The notes: generated from the sequence alone by a model not told the origin. A stretch of 64,000 bases of DNA from Cordylochernes scorpioides (GCA_030710605.1 CP092872.1:9292230-9356229); one strand, 5' to 3'; counted from the first letter of the stretch, positions 20,957 through 30,911 are shown. Numbers and translations are program-made.

Positions 20957-23900
20957 TTAAAAGTCTTTAAAAGTGTCTGGTGTTAAATGTAGGAACGGTT
21001 CACTAGATCTGGGGGGAACGTGGCGGTTAGTTGAATTGTCGAAAAGGTCTGGAGGGAGGTGGTTGTATGGAGATAGATTGGTAGGTTTTCTATTATTTTT
21101 ATTTGGAAGGGAATATTTTTGGGGTGGTGCGATATAAAGGACCTCTTCAGTGTAATATTTTAATTTGTTCACATGTACTCTGTTTAAGGGCTGATTGGCT
21201 CTATTTATACGAACAACGTTGGGGGAAATTATTTCTAATATAGTATATGGACCTGTAAAGTAGGGAAGTAATTTACCGCTGTTCGGGTGATGGTAGGCCT
21301 TGACTAAAACTATATCTCCGACTTCAAATTGGGGCGTTCTATGTTTGCTGTCGTATTTCATTTTTTCCATGGCGTGCCTATCGAGTGTGCGTTTAATGGC
21401 TATTTTCCTAGCTTCTTCGACAGGAGGATAGGGATCGATGTGGGAACTTAACTCTGTTGGAATTATATTATACATAAGAAACGAAGGGGGGAACCCAGTG
21501 ATTGTGTGGGGTGTTTGGTTATATTTATCTGTTACGGTTTTTATTAATTTGATCCAGGATACCTTGGGGTTTTCTAGATGGAGGATTCTAAGCTTGCCTG
21601 TGAGTGTCGCATTTAGACGTTCACAGAGGCCGTTGGCCTGCGGGTTGTTACTAGTTGTGAGAAGGGGTTGTATACCGTGTCTTAGTAAAAATCTCCTAAA
21701 CTTGGGTGAGCTAAACGCAGGTGCTCTATCCGAAAGGAGGCATTTGGGTGTATTGCTCTGCATTACCTTTTTTAAACACTGTAAGTATGTAAGTGTGCTG
21801 GTTGACTTAGAGGGGAAGGTCCATGCGTAACGGCATAGATGGTCGACGATCACATGGAGATAAGTTTTCGAACTGCCATATTTTGAAAATCCGGCTATGG
21901 TGTCTATAGATAATGTGTCAAAGGGATGTGAAACGAGAGGAAGTTGTCCTAGCGTACCGTAATTGGGACCTTTGGGTCTTTTAATTAATTGGCATGTGGG
22001 ACAAGACTTAACATATTTGGCAATCGAGTGTGTCATTCCACGCCAAGTGTATTGGGTGGAAATGATTCTCGTCATCTGTGAAACACCAGGGTGATTATAT
22101 TCTACATGTACCTTATTTATTAGTGTGTGTTGGAGCGAGGGAGGAACGATGACTTTCGTCACGCCTTTTCGAGTTAGAGTGTGAAGGCCTTCTGGATTTA
22201 TGGTGGCGTTTGGATAGGGAAGCTCAAGGGGTTGTTTTTCCTTTATTTGTGCCGCGCTGAGGAATCCACAGAAAGGATTGCGCGATAGAAGGTCCGCCTC
22301 ATGCTGTTTCGATCCTTTTATGTAACGGATCTCGTACTCGTATGTGGACATCTTTAAACTCCACCGAAATAGTCGTCCAGTTGGATTTTTTATGGTCTTA
22401 AGCCACTGTAAGGCATGGTGGTCGGTGAAAATGGTGAATTTAACGCCGGTTAAATACACACGGAATTTGTCCACACATTCAATGATGGCGAGACATTCCA
22501 GTTCGGAAATCGTGTAATTTTTCTCGTGTGGCCTAAGCGCGCGGCTGTAAAATTGTACTGGATATAGAGTCCCATCTGGGTATTGTTGTTTGAGAACACC
22601 GGCTATGCCTAAAAGTGAGGCGTCACAATAAAGTTGGCACGGCAGTCCTTCTTTAAAAAGATGTAAGATTGGTTGTGAGGTCAGACTCTCTTTGAGAGCT
22701 TCGAAAGAGGTTTGGCATTGATTGTCCCAGTTCCATGTGGTGTCCTTCTTAAGTAACTTATTAAGGGGGGTTCTGAGTTGCGCATAATTAGGTATAAATT
22801 TATTGTACACATTAATGGCACCTAAAAACGATTGGAGTGTTTTTAGATTAGTTGGAACCTTAATAGCGTTGATTACATCAAGATTTTTAATTTGGGGCGT
22901 GTAGGTGCCCGATTTTATCGTATATCCTAAAAATTCAATTTGGGTCTTGAAAAATTCGCATTTATTATAATTTAATTTAATATTTTCTTCCTGGCACACT
23001 AAGAAGAATTTTTGTATATGTTGAGCATGCTCTTCTATGGTATTAGAGAATATAACAAAGTCATCAAAATAATGGGCTATGAAATCTAACTCATACTTTT
23101 GTATTACTTGACTTAGAGCACGTTCATATATTTGTGGTGAATTTCTCAGACCGAAAGGTAATCGAGAAAACTGGTACTGCCCTTCGAGAGTTACAAAGGC
23201 TAAAAGATTTCGGGAACTAGGTTCGATTTCAACTTGCCAGAATGCTGAACTTATGTCTACATTTGTAAAAATTTTGGCGTGTGCTAACTTATCCAAAACC
23301 GTTTCTATTAAGGGGAGAGGGTGTACATCGGGACAAATTATCTCGTTTAATTTACGGAAATCTACGCAAAATCTTTTCGTTTTATCCTTTTTAGTTACAA
23401 GGGTGACTGGGCTAGCATAAGGAGAAAAAGAAGGTTCTATTATGCCGAATTTAAGCATTTGGTTGACCTGCTCTTGTATTTCTCGTTGATCAACTAGAGA
23501 AGCACGATAAGGTCTCAAAGCAATAATTTTATCGGATAAAGTATGAATCTTAACTGGGGGTATCTTCAATTTAGGTACATCAAATTTGTTACTAGAAAAA
23601 ATATGAGAATATCTATTAATTATATCTAAAAAGCTTAAAGGGATGTTGGAATTTGAACAAGATTGGGATGCGGGTATCTGACATACATTAGTAGTATAAT
23701 TAGGAATGCAATCATTAAAAACGTTATTTTGTGGCATATCAACACGTTTTTTAGGCGAGGCGAAGTCACAATTAGAAATGGTTTCATGTGAAGGAGACAT
23801 ATAGCTAAGACCATGCCTAGAAGTGTCCGACACATGCATCGATGGGTTGTGCTGATAGGTGGCAAGGTTAGCCATTTTGTTGGAATTTTCAAGGCTTTTA

Positions 23901-24328
23901 CCATAGTTGCATGAGTCGTTCACAAGCGTAAAATGGTACACGGTAGGTGGCAGGGGAGCTTCGTTTTGGAAGACCAAAAAGTTACATAAATCTATTTTCA
24001 ATTTGAAATTGCTTAATGTATTGAGAGATAATATGCCAAATGGTAATTTGGAATCTATAATATAAAATTTTGTTAATTTAGTTAAACAGCCTATAGTGAC
24101 ATTTAAATATAAAAATCCCATTGTTGAAATGTCATTGGAAACAGAACTAAGAGTAACATTGTCATCATATATTTTAAAAGTACAACCTAAATTGTTTTCA
24201 AGAAAGGTAAGTATTGTTATATTAATTATATTGACCGAAGCTCCTGTATCTGCCAAGAACGGTAAACAAAATTTTCTGCATAGTCCCAGTTTAAATATTA
24301 AATTATGGAGGGCAACGAAAATTACCTC
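20957..24328 (-). CDS. pol: Gypsy Pol polyprotein (PR-RT-RH-IN)
   Basis: Open from just after a TAG at 24329 to 20957; in the +1 frame relative to gag, overlapping it by 26 nt. No ATG opens it, so expression by +1 (or -2) frameshifting is likely. Order: aspartic protease LADTGASVNI; reverse transcriptase with VTKKDKTKRFCVDFRKLNE, LPFGLRNSP and YFDDFVIFS; RNase H with LYCDASLLGIAGVL and FTDHHALQWL; integrase with an HHCC finger (HVEYNHPG ... CPTCQ) and DDE residues in SIDTIAG, LLSDRAPAF and ANGLCERLN; a GPY/F-like end (GPYTILEIISPNVVRINRA). No stop or frameshift inside: probably competent. Confidence 0.95.
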   Translation of the reverse strand, partial: EVIFVALHNLIFKLGLCRKFCLPFLADTGASVNIINITILTFLENNLGCTFKIYDDNVTLSSVSNDISTMGFLYLNVTIGCLTKLTKFYIIDSKLPFGILSLNTLSNFKLKIDLCNFLVFQNEAPLPPTVYHFTLVNDSCNYGKSLENSNKMANLATYQHNPSMHVSDTSRHGLSYMSPSHETISNCDFASPKKRVDMPQNNVFNDCIPNYTTNVCQIPASQSCSNSNIPLSFLDIINRYSHIFSSNKFDVPKLKIPPVKIHTLSDKIIALRPYRASLVDQREIQEQVNQMLKFGIIEPSFSPYASPVTLVTKKDKTKRFCVDFRKLNEIICPDVHPLPLIETVLDKLAHAKIFTNVDISSAFWQVEIEPSSRNLLAFVTLEGQYQFSRLPFGLRNSPQIYERALSQVIQKYELDFIAHYFDDFVIFSNTIEEHAQHIQKFFLVCQEENIKLNYNKCEFFKTQIEFLGYTIKSGTYTPQIKNLDVINAIKVPTNLKTLQSFLGAINVYNKFIPNYAQLRTPLNKLLKKDTTWNWDNQCQTSFEALKESLTSQPILHLFKEGLPCQLYCDASLLGIAGVLKQQYPDGTLYPVQFYSRALRPHEKNYTISELECLAIIECVDKFRVYLTGVKFTIFTDHHALQWLKTIKNPTGRLFRWSLKMSTYEYEIRYIKGSKQHEADLLSRNPFCGFLSAAQIKEKQPLELPYPNATINPEGLHTLTRKGVTKVIVPPSLQHTLINKVHVEYNHPGVSQMTRIISTQYTWRGMTHSIAKYVKSCPTCQLIKRPKGPNYGTLGQLPLVSHPFDTLSIDTIAGFSKYGSSKTYLHVIVDHLCRYAWTFPSKSTSTLTYLQCLKKVMQSNTPKCLLSDRAPAFSSPKFRRFLLRHGIQPLLTTSNNPQANGLCERLNATLTGKLRILHLENPKVSWIKLIKTVTDKYNQTPHTITGFPPSFLMYNIIPTELSSHIDPYPPVEEARKIAIKRTLDRHAMEKMKYDSKHRTPQFEVGDIVLVKAYHHPNSGKLLPYFTGPYTILEIISPNVVRINRANQPLNRVHVNKLKYYTEEVLYIAPPQKYSLPNKNNRKPTNLSPYNHLPPDLFDNSTNRHVPPRSSEPFLHLTPDTFKDF

Positions 24329-25274
24329 CTATTTCCTCGCTTCGGGGAGTGGTCTGGACTGTGGTATCAGATGGCGGGGTTGACCGTGCTGGCTGTGACC
24401 TGGCGGTGGAGGGAGGTCTCCTCGGCTGACGCCCCGTAGTTTCTTGGTAAAACACATTGTTTCGACCAGATGGTTGTCGGCGCGGACACTGGGCGTTCCA
24501 GTGATTTCCCCGACAGTAGTGGCATGGCGACGGGGGTTGCGAAGGCACACTTGAATCTGCATGGCAAGGCAGTCTAGGGGTGCTGAAGAAACGCGGCGGC
24601 ATGTTATAGGGCCGGCTTGGTTGTTCCCTGGCCAAAGTAATATGGCCATCGTGCCTCGAAGAGGTGGGTTCTGGTGTTGGGCGCGCTGGCGCGGGTACAC
24701 TCGAACCCTTTATTCTGGCCATTAAATCGTGCCAGTCTTTCAATGTGTTTGGCGACACGGTTCGCACCAAACGCTGGTCAGCTGTGGGAAGGCCTTCAGT
24801 CAGGGATTCGAGAATGATGTCGGTAGGCAGGTTCAGTTGTAGGCCCATTGCGGTTTTTTCCTTATAATAGCCTTGTAGGGTGGTTTGAGGAGTTAGCTTC
24901 AATGCTAAAAATTTGGAAAATGAAACTTCTACTGTGCCAGGGTACAGGTCTATTAAGATTTGTCTGGCCTGGTCGTAGGACTTATTGGCTAAGTCAAGTT
25001 GGCGAAAAAAGGTAAGGGGCTCACCTGAGAGTTGTGCCGGAAGTTTTTGGAGGGGCTTCGTCTCTGTCAGGTAGGCGCGGCCGGCGATGTCGTCGTATTG
25101 TTGGAAGAAATTGGCAGCGGGGTACGTTCCATCGTACCGGGGTAGGTCGCTATCTCTTTGGCCGGGGTTTATGATGTCGCGAAGAGCTGCTGCTAACTGC
25201 GCTACGATGTCGGTCACGATTGAAGGCGTGGTATTTCCCTCCGAGGTGGCGTCACTCCTTGCCTGGTTCTCCAT
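24303..25274 (-). CDS. gag: Gypsy Gag
   Basis: 323 codons from MENQARSDATSEGN. N-terminal capsid-like part (DLPRYDGTYPAANFFQQYDD ... LSGEPLTFFRQL) resembles retrotransposon Gag (UBN2/Retrotrans_gag-type). It is followed by a proline/arginine-rich linker and one zinc knuckle CHYCRGNHWNAQC. The knuckle spacing is CX2CX3HX4C, one residue shorter than the usual CX2CX4HX4C. It ends NFRCPP then TAA, where the pol frame is already open. Confidence 0.9.
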   Translation of the reverse strand: MENQARSDATSEGNTTPSIVTDIVAQLAAALRDIINPGQRDSDLPRYDGTYPAANFFQQYDDIAGRAYLTETKPLQKLPAQLSGEPLTFFRQLDLANKSYDQARQILIDLYPGTVEVSFSKFLALKLTPQTTLQGYYKEKTAMGLQLNLPTDIILESLTEGLPTADQRLVRTVSPNTLKDWHDLMARIKGSSVPAPARPTPEPTSSRHDGHITLAREQPSRPYNMPPRFFSTPRLPCHADSSVPSQPPSPCHYCRGNHWNAQCPRRQPSGRNNVFYQETTGRQPRRPPSTARSQPARSTPPSDTTVQTTPRSEEIGGNFRCPP

Positions 25275-25289
25275 CTTCGGATGTCTTGT

Positions 25290-25317
25290 CTTTGGTAGGT
25301 AATCCTGTCGACTTCGC
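25290..25317 (-). promoter_or_regulatory. primer-binding site, tRNA-Ser-like
   Basis: Directly after the 5' LTR on the minus strand is GCGAAGTCGACAGGATT. From memory of the family, this resembles the complement of a tRNA-Ser 3' end (TGGCGNAGTCGGCAGGATT); the first bases of the match fall within the LTR end CA. The second LTR element shares AGTCGACAGGAT at the same place. Confidence 0.5.
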
Positions 25318-25884
25318 TGTGGTGAGGTAAGTCGATCCTGTAGGATGACTGTAATGTGTTGGTCAAATGCAGTCGCTATGGCCTCAATGTTAGAGTGGAT
25401 TCAGGCGTGAATGTGTTGCACCAAAGAACGAGACATGGTAGATGTCACCACGGAGATGGCAAAAAGTGAGTCCAGCCGACACCAGTTTAGGGGAGAACTG
25501 TGTAGAGACGTCTGCAAGTCTCGTCCCCAAGCCGACTAACCGTTTTTTATAAAAAAAGGGGGCTGTGGGCCGCCGTCGAGACAAGAATGCAGACGGTCGT
25601 AAATTACCCGGAAGCTAGAGGGGCCCCAGATGTACATTCCTGGGGTGGTGTCCCTTTTTGGTCTTCCCATATGAATGTAGTTATCAAAAATCTTCAATAA
25701 AACACTAACTTTGAGAGACTTTCTGAGCAGGGCACAGGGCATACCCGACTTGTTTTTCGGACCTCTTTACTTCTACTGGCATCGGCTGTCATTCACTCGA
25801 AATTTTATTTGTCACACTTTGGCAATTACATTATACATTTACACAATACATGGAGACATAGATGTATTGGGATATATTACAACA
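25318..25884 (-). repeat. 5' LTR of the Ty3/Gypsy element
   Basis: 567 bp, TG...CA bounded, partner of 19225-19790. Small ORFs inside both LTRs are incidental. Confidence 0.95.
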
Positions 25885-25984
25885 TATATATAGGGTAGTG
25901 GAGAAGAGTGATTTAAACTGCTGATGTTTGACAGCCATGAATCCTGTATTGTGTTTCAATGACCTTGATTCTTACAAAAGTCCA

Positions 25985-26280
25985 ACCCCTTCCAGTTTTT
26001 TTTTTATCCCTAGTACACGTGGTACAGGCCATGATAATCATGGTGAGTAGTTAGTGACTACTTTTACTGTAAGTGCACCACATGTCTACAAATGTGATAA
26101 GCAGTTTCACCCCACCAATGAATTCAAGCAATCAAATGGAACTCTGACATACTTGTAACTACAAAAGTTTAACAGCTATCTAGCATGTGTAGACATGTGG
26201 TGCACTTAGAGTAAAAGTAGTCACTAACTACCTACCATGATTATCATGGCCTGTACCACGCATACTAGAGATAATTTAAA
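25985..26280. mobile_element. two SINE fragments in inverted orientation
   Basis: 25995-26110 is a minus-strand 3' part (ATCCCTAGTACACGTGGTAC ... ACCACATGTCTAC). 26120-26275 is a plus-strand part (GTGTAGACATGTGGTGCACT ... GCCTGTACCACGCATACTAG). Confidence 0.7.
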
Positions 26281-26302
26281 AATATATTTCATTTCTATAA
26301 GT

Positions 26303-26430
26303 AAACACAAGGTAATAAGACCAAATCCAAATAAATAAATAGTGTGTGATGTTTTGGTAACTGCGTTGTTACAATCTTCAGACAAAAGTAGTGAATAATC
26401 TATAATCCAAATTGTACCTTATCATCTCTC
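26303..26430 (-). repeat. family G repeat, degraded core at 26344-26380
   Basis: CTGAAGATTGTAACAACGC, AGTTACC, AAAACATC on the minus strand: GAAA is lost. The tail AAACACAAGGTAATAAGACC is present. Confidence 0.6.
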
Positions 26431-26577
26431 TAAGTAATTTTAAACCTAATCGGGATAGTGTAACAGATGTCTGATAAAGAACATTTCTGGATCAAATACT
26501 TCCAGGTTTCTTTTTTCTTAAATGGTTGTTCAGGGGATATATCTCTTGTGAGAGGCATTTTCAAAACATAATGATGA

Positions 26578-26802
26578 TAAGGCACAATTTGGATTATAGA
26601 TTATAAACACAAGGTAATAAGATCAAATAAATAAATAGTGTGTGACGTTTCAGCGTTGTTACCATCATCAGACAAAAGTACAATCTTCACTCTAAGTTAC
26701 ATCTTTAGACAAAAGTTTCAGTACTTTTGTCTGAAGACGGTAACAATGCTGTTACCGAAACGTCACACACTATTTATTTATTTGGATTTGGTGTTATTAC
26801 CT
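26578..26802. repeat. head-to-head pair of family G repeats
   Basis: The minus copy has a deletion in stem II (core about 26644-26672). The plus copy has an intact core at 26731-26765. Family tails point outward. Confidence 0.75.
26731..26765 (+). ncRNA. hammerhead-like motif, family G, intact core
   Basis: CTGAAGA, unpaired C, stem II GGTAACA/TGTTACC with an ATGC loop, GAAACGTC, then ACACAC. Confidence 0.65.
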
Positions 26803-26804
26803 CT

Positions 26805-26918
26805 TAGAGCTCTTAGAAGCGGTCTGGTGGATTAGATTGGCAAAACCGCTGGGAGGGTTCACCACTGATGAGCCAAGCCCTCCCAATATATTTTTTCATC
26901 GCAGTAAGGACAGTAAAA
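26805..26918 (+). repeat. half copy of the 6762/49105 palindromic MITE
   Basis: Contains AGCGGTCTGGTGGATTAGAT and AGGGTTCACCACTGATGAGC. Confidence 0.7.
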
Positions 26919-27393
26919 GTTTGTATCTATATATATAAAAATGAATGTATGTGTGTGTGTCCTTTATGCCTGACCAAACCACTCATTGGAACGCCATGAA
27001 ACTTTGGGAAGGTTTCTAGCAAATAAAATTTTTGAAATAACTTTTCGCCTAAAAATAATCAAGATAAATATTCTAATTTATCTGTTATAATTCAACAATC
27101 TGCTCTAAATGTTATCATGATGATACGATGATTTTGTAATGTAGAAAATTAGGAAAGACAAAATTCAGGATGACACGGCAATTTATTTGAGACAAGAATA
27201 ATGATACAATTCCAAGGCAAGATACTATTCCTTTAACTTCCAATTACCGAGGGAACTAATTAATATTGATTTTATTCAACTTATCGAGTATTTTTCAAGG
27301 GACCGGGAAAAAATGTTCACTTTATCAAGAAATTCGTTAGACAAACCTTTACTCGGGTAAAACCCGGGCGAAGTCGGGTACATCCGCTAGTTA
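26919..27393 (-). mobile_element. CTAGCGG/(TA)n element, copy 2
   Basis: Reverse, internally deleted copy of 17603-18310: GTCCTTTATGCCTGACCAAA at one end and TTACTCGGGTAAAACCCGGG near the other, ending CCGCTAG. Confidence 0.65.
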
Positions 27394-27399
27394 TGTATA

Positions 27400-27876
27400 A
27401 AAGAAACATTCGTGCTTTTAAATCCTTTCATTTTATATGTATAGATGGTGTGTTATTGATTTGTGTTATTACCTTGTGTTTATAATCTATAATCCAAATT
27501 GTGCCTTATCGTATATCATTGTAAGAATCATCACAAAAGTGTTAGCTAGAGTTTGTGCAATACCATATATGCATATGTCCCATACTAATTGATTGCCACA
27601 TATGGAAAATGTCTTATAAACAGTCCGCCACACATGTGGCAGGAATTACAATGAGGGAATATTGTGAAAACATTCGAATCTAATAAAACCAACAAACATT
27701 CCAGGGCCAAGTTTATTTACTATTTTTAAACACATGGTAATAGATCCAAACCAAAATACAAAGTTATCCCAAAAGTCCGTAAACACTTTCAAAAATTTGA
27801 AATACCAATATTAATCGCTGTTATGTATAATGTCTTTGTATTATGTATTCACATAATAATATTATTCGCCAATGAT
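27400..27876. other. repeat fragments, no gene
   Basis: 27400-27465 is a tail of the palindromic MITE family (AAAGAAACATTCGTGCTTTT). 27470-27512 is a family G tail. The rest is unassigned AT-rich sequence. Confidence 0.45.
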
Positions 27877-28115
27877 AAATCACAATTTGGATTATAGATC
27901 ATAATACAAGAAAATAAGAACTAATCCAAATAATTTATTAGTGTGTTAAACAGTAATAAGAAAAATAAAGTTTTAAGAAAAACACAAACTTTTGGGACAA
28001 CTTTATAAATAAATAGTATGTGACGTTTTGGTAACCAAAATGATACATACTATTTTTTTATTTAGATTTAGTCTTATTAGTGTTTATAATTTATAATCTA
28101 AATTGTGCCTTATTA
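27877..28115. repeat. degraded head-to-head family G pair
   Basis: Tails CACAATTTGGATTATAGATC (27882) and ATAATCTAAATTGTGCCTTA (28094) are inverted. The core is eroded (GACGTTTTGGTAACC near 28022). Confidence 0.6.
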
Positions 28116-28139
28116 TATCACTTTTTTTTCTCTCTAAAG

Positions 28140-28352
28140 AGAATGATAAAGCACAATTTGGATTATAGATTATAATACAAGAAAATAAGACCTAATCCAA
28201 ATAATTTAATAGTGTGTGACGTTTCGGCAACAACATTGTTACCATCATCAGACAAAAGAATAAAAATTTTGTTTGGTGATGGTGACAATGTTGTTGCCGA
28301 AACGTCACACGCTATAAATTATTTGGATTAGGTCATATTTTCTTGTATCTCT
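28140..28352. repeat. head-to-head family G pair with two good cores
   Basis: Minus core 28218-28251: CTGATGA, stem II GGTAACA/TGTTGCC (one T-G wobble), GAAACGTC. Plus core 28273-28306: TTGGTGA, GGTGACA/TGTTGCC, GAAACGTC. Base changes in stem II keep pairing through wobbles. Confidence 0.75.
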
Positions 28353-28444
28353 AAAGAGAAATAAAAAATAGTAAAGAAACTTGTCCCTGGATTGCCTGTT
28401 GATTTTATTCAAGTCAGGGATGTATTATAGTCGGATCTACTCAC

Positions 28445-28699
28445 AGAACATCCTGGACTTCTGGATCCTGGAACCTACGGCCGATGATCCGTTTTGTGGA
28501 AGAGAAGGTGTGGGTAGGGTTGGTGACGGCTTGTTGTTTGGCAGGTCGGCCCACCAGGGGGCTACTGGAGTCCGCTGGGAAGGCCACCACAGAGGGGGTG
28601 GTGCGCTGGCCTTGGGAGTTCTCCAGCACCAAGGGCCTGCGGCCTTCCACGGTGGCCACACAGGAGTTGGTAGTGCCCAGGTCAATTCCCACCACCGGC
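28445..28699 (-). CDS. HSPA9: mitochondrial HSP70 exon with phosphate-1 motif (first NBD exon in view)
   Basis: 255 bp, bounded by an acceptor GTGCTGTCAG on the right and a donor GTTCT/GTGAGTA on the left. Translation starts [20 protein letters not shown], the first HSP70 signature (IDLGTTNS), and continues [19 protein letters not shown] and [17 protein letters not shown]. The wording ([16 protein letters not shown]) is DnaK/mitochondrial. An in-frame ATG at 28746 exists, but it would give no mitochondrial transit peptide and bypass the acceptor, so a further 5' exon is expected to the right; none was identified. Confidence 0.92.
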
Positions 28700-28749
28700 C
28701 TGACAGCACTTATTGTGATTGATATATTATACTGGGGCAAAGCCACTAG

Positions 28750-29240
28750 GAGTGTTATGTTCAGCGGCGCAGCGCCCGGGCTCTATTCTGCCCAGACGCC
28801 CTAAGTCTCTTTTTCAAGTCCCGGGAGGAGAACACCAACCTATCTCTATATAGGGGAAAAGCAACTCCAAGAAGAAAAGAAACTGCGGGATTCCGTTGTT
28901 TTCTCTAGGACAGGTATCTATTTGTCAATGATCGGCCAAGCAACAACACGCATCCAGCCAGCGAATTACAACTGATGATTTTATTTTTAGCAGTGAATAT
29001 ATACACACAAGTATTTACATAAAACAAAAAAATGAATCAAATTTACATAGTTTCAAATCTATACAGAAGATTAACATATTCCTTTCCCGACAAAGAGGAT
29101 TCACCCCTTATGGCCATTTATCATTGAAGTAAGAGCAGTAGAAAAATATTTTATTCTGAAAGAATCATTTGTGTCAAATATAGTTTTAATTTCTTATAGT
29201 CTTATACAAGAAAACAATAGAAAAAATAAAAAGGTCAGGC
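28750..29240. other. no gene recognised
   Basis: Intron 5' of the first recognised HSP70 exon; no coding signal or known repeat seen. Confidence 0.4.
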
Positions 29241-29246
29241 GTTGAT

Positions 29247-29618
29247 ATTAAAAATAAAGAAGGCATATCCTGACCAAAAGCACATGTGCTTTTTAGATAG
29301 TAGAGCGCATCTAGTGGTGCAAAAATAAACAAAACATTTATTTAACTTGCTCCGTGATATTTGGCCAACCCAAAAAATAAAATAATAAAAATCTTTTTTT
29401 GGTCTCAGTCGTACAACTGGCTCCCCACTGACGAGCGGCAACTGCGCAAAACGCGTTCGTGGATGGCTTTTCTTGATTTATCAAGAAATTGGGTTGGGCA
29501 AATATCACGGAGCAAGTTTAAATAAACATTTAGTTTATTTTTGCTCCACTAGATGGCACTCTGCCATCTAAAAAGTACATGCGCTTTTGGTCAGGATATG
29601 TCTTCTTTATTTTTAATA
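29247..29618. repeat. palindromic (foldback) element, about 370 bp
   Basis: Arms are inverted copies: ATCCTGACCAAAAGCACATG (29267) against ATGCGCTTTTGGTCAGGATA (29579), and GCTCCGTGATATTTGGCCAA against GGGCAAATATCACGGAGCAA. The centre holds CTGACGA near 29428 followed by GCAAAACGCGTT, possibly a decayed hammerhead core with a palindromic ACGCGT. A half copy is at 48948-49060. Confidence 0.7.
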
Positions 29619-29659
29619 GTCTTATATTTATTAGATTATTTTGTTAGCATCCCATCAAG

Positions 29660-30811
29660 TCGACTTTTGGTGACTTTATGGACATTCTAGAAGCAGAGAT
29701 GGCCTCCCAGACCTTTCAGTCCATAAGCCGTGACTATATGGACATTCTAGAAGCAGAGATGGCCTCCCAGACCTTTCAGTCCATAAGCCGTGACTATATG
29801 GACATTCTAGAAGCAGAGATGGCCTCCCAGACCTTTCAGTCCATAAGCCGTGACTATATGGACATTCTAGAAGCAGAGATGGCCTCCCAGACCTTTCAGT
29901 CCATAAGCCGTGACTATATGGACATTCTAGAAGCAGAGATGGCCTCCCAGACCTTTCAGTCCATAAGCCGTGACTATATGGACATTCTAGAAGCAGAGAT
30001 GGCCTCCCAGACCTTTCAGTCCATAAGCCGTGACTATATGGACATTCTAGAAGCAGAGATGGCCTCCCAGACCTTTCAGTCCATAAGCCGTGACTATATG
30101 GACATTCTAGAAGCAGAGATGGCCTCCCAGACCTTTCAGTCCATAAGCCGTGACTATATGGACATTCTAGAAGCAGAGATGGCCTCCCAGACCTTTCAGT
30201 CCATAAGCCGTGACTATATGGACATTCTAGAAGCAGAGATGGCCTCCCAGACCTTTCAGTCCATAAGCCGTGACTATATGGACATTCTAGAAGCAGAGAT
30301 GGCCTCCCAGACCTTTCAGTCCATAAGCCGTGACTATATGGACATTCTAGAAGCAGAGATGGCCTCCCAGACCTTTCAGTCCATAAGCCGTGACTATATG
30401 GACATTCTAGAAGCAGAGATGGCCTCCCAGACCTTTCAGTCCATAAGCCGTGACTATATGGACATTCTAGAAGCAGAGATGGCCTCCCAGACCTTTCAGT
30501 CCATAAGCCGTGACTATATGGACATTCTAGAAGCAGAGATGGCCTCCCAGACCTTTCAGTCCATAAGCCGTGACTATATGGACATTCTAGAAGCAGAGAT
30601 GGCCTCCCAGACCTTTCAGTCCATAAGCCGTGACTATATGGACATTCTAGAAGCAGAGATGGCCTCCCAGACCTTTCAGTCCATAAGCCGTGACTATATG
30701 GACATTCTAGAAGCAGAGATGGCCTCCCAGACCTTTCAGTCCATAAGCCGTGACTATATGGACATTCTAGAAGCAGAGATGGCCTCCCAGACCTTTCAGT
30801 CCATAAGCCGT
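29660..30811 (+). repeat. perfect 60-bp tandem array, about 19 copies, broken by assembly gap
   Basis: Unit TGACTATATGGACATTCTAG, AAGCAGAGATGGCCTCCCAG, ACCTTTCAGTCCATAAGCCG repeats without a single difference except at the first unit (GACTTTATGG). It runs straight into the N gap, so true length is unknown. The period is 20 codons, which leaves one frame open (DYMDILEAEMASQTFQSISR), but the reading is most likely a consequence of periodicity. Confidence 0.95.
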
Positions 30812-30911
30812 NNNNNNNNNNNNNNNNNNNNNNNNNNNNNNNNNNNNNNNNNNNNNNNNNNNNNNNNNNNNNNNNNNNNNNNNNNNNNNNNNNNNNNNNN
30901 NNNNNNNNNNN
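30812..30911. other. assembly gap, 100 N
   Basis: Exactly 100 N, the conventional size for a gap of unknown length, at the end of the 60-bp array. Confidence 0.98.

Larger units (their letters stand above)
19225..25884 (-). mobile_element. complete Ty3/Gypsy LTR retrotransposon
   Basis: Element of 6.66 kb with LTRs at both ends, gag (25274-24303) and pol (24328-20957) on the minus strand, and a short TATA-type target duplication in a TA-rich site. The order protease-RT-RNase H-integrase identifies Ty3/Gypsy. LTR divergence near 0.5% implies a recent insertion. It sits in the 12.7-kb intron of the HSP70 gene, in the same orientation. No env was seen; about 1.17 kb between pol and the 3' LTR is T-rich on the coding strand and non-coding. 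Confidence 0.95.

Noticed and set aside
21438-21830. 130-residue plus-strand ORF
   Set aside because: Antisense shadow of the Gypsy integrase coding region.
28441-28746. Reading the ATG at 28746 as the HSP70 start
   Set aside because: A good acceptor (GTGCTGTCAG) lies at 28700 and the upstream residues do not resemble a mitochondrial transit peptide or HSP70 N-terminus.
28381-28804. Plus-strand ORFs over the HSP70 exon
   Set aside because: Shadows of the minus-strand exon carrying the IDLGTTNS signature.
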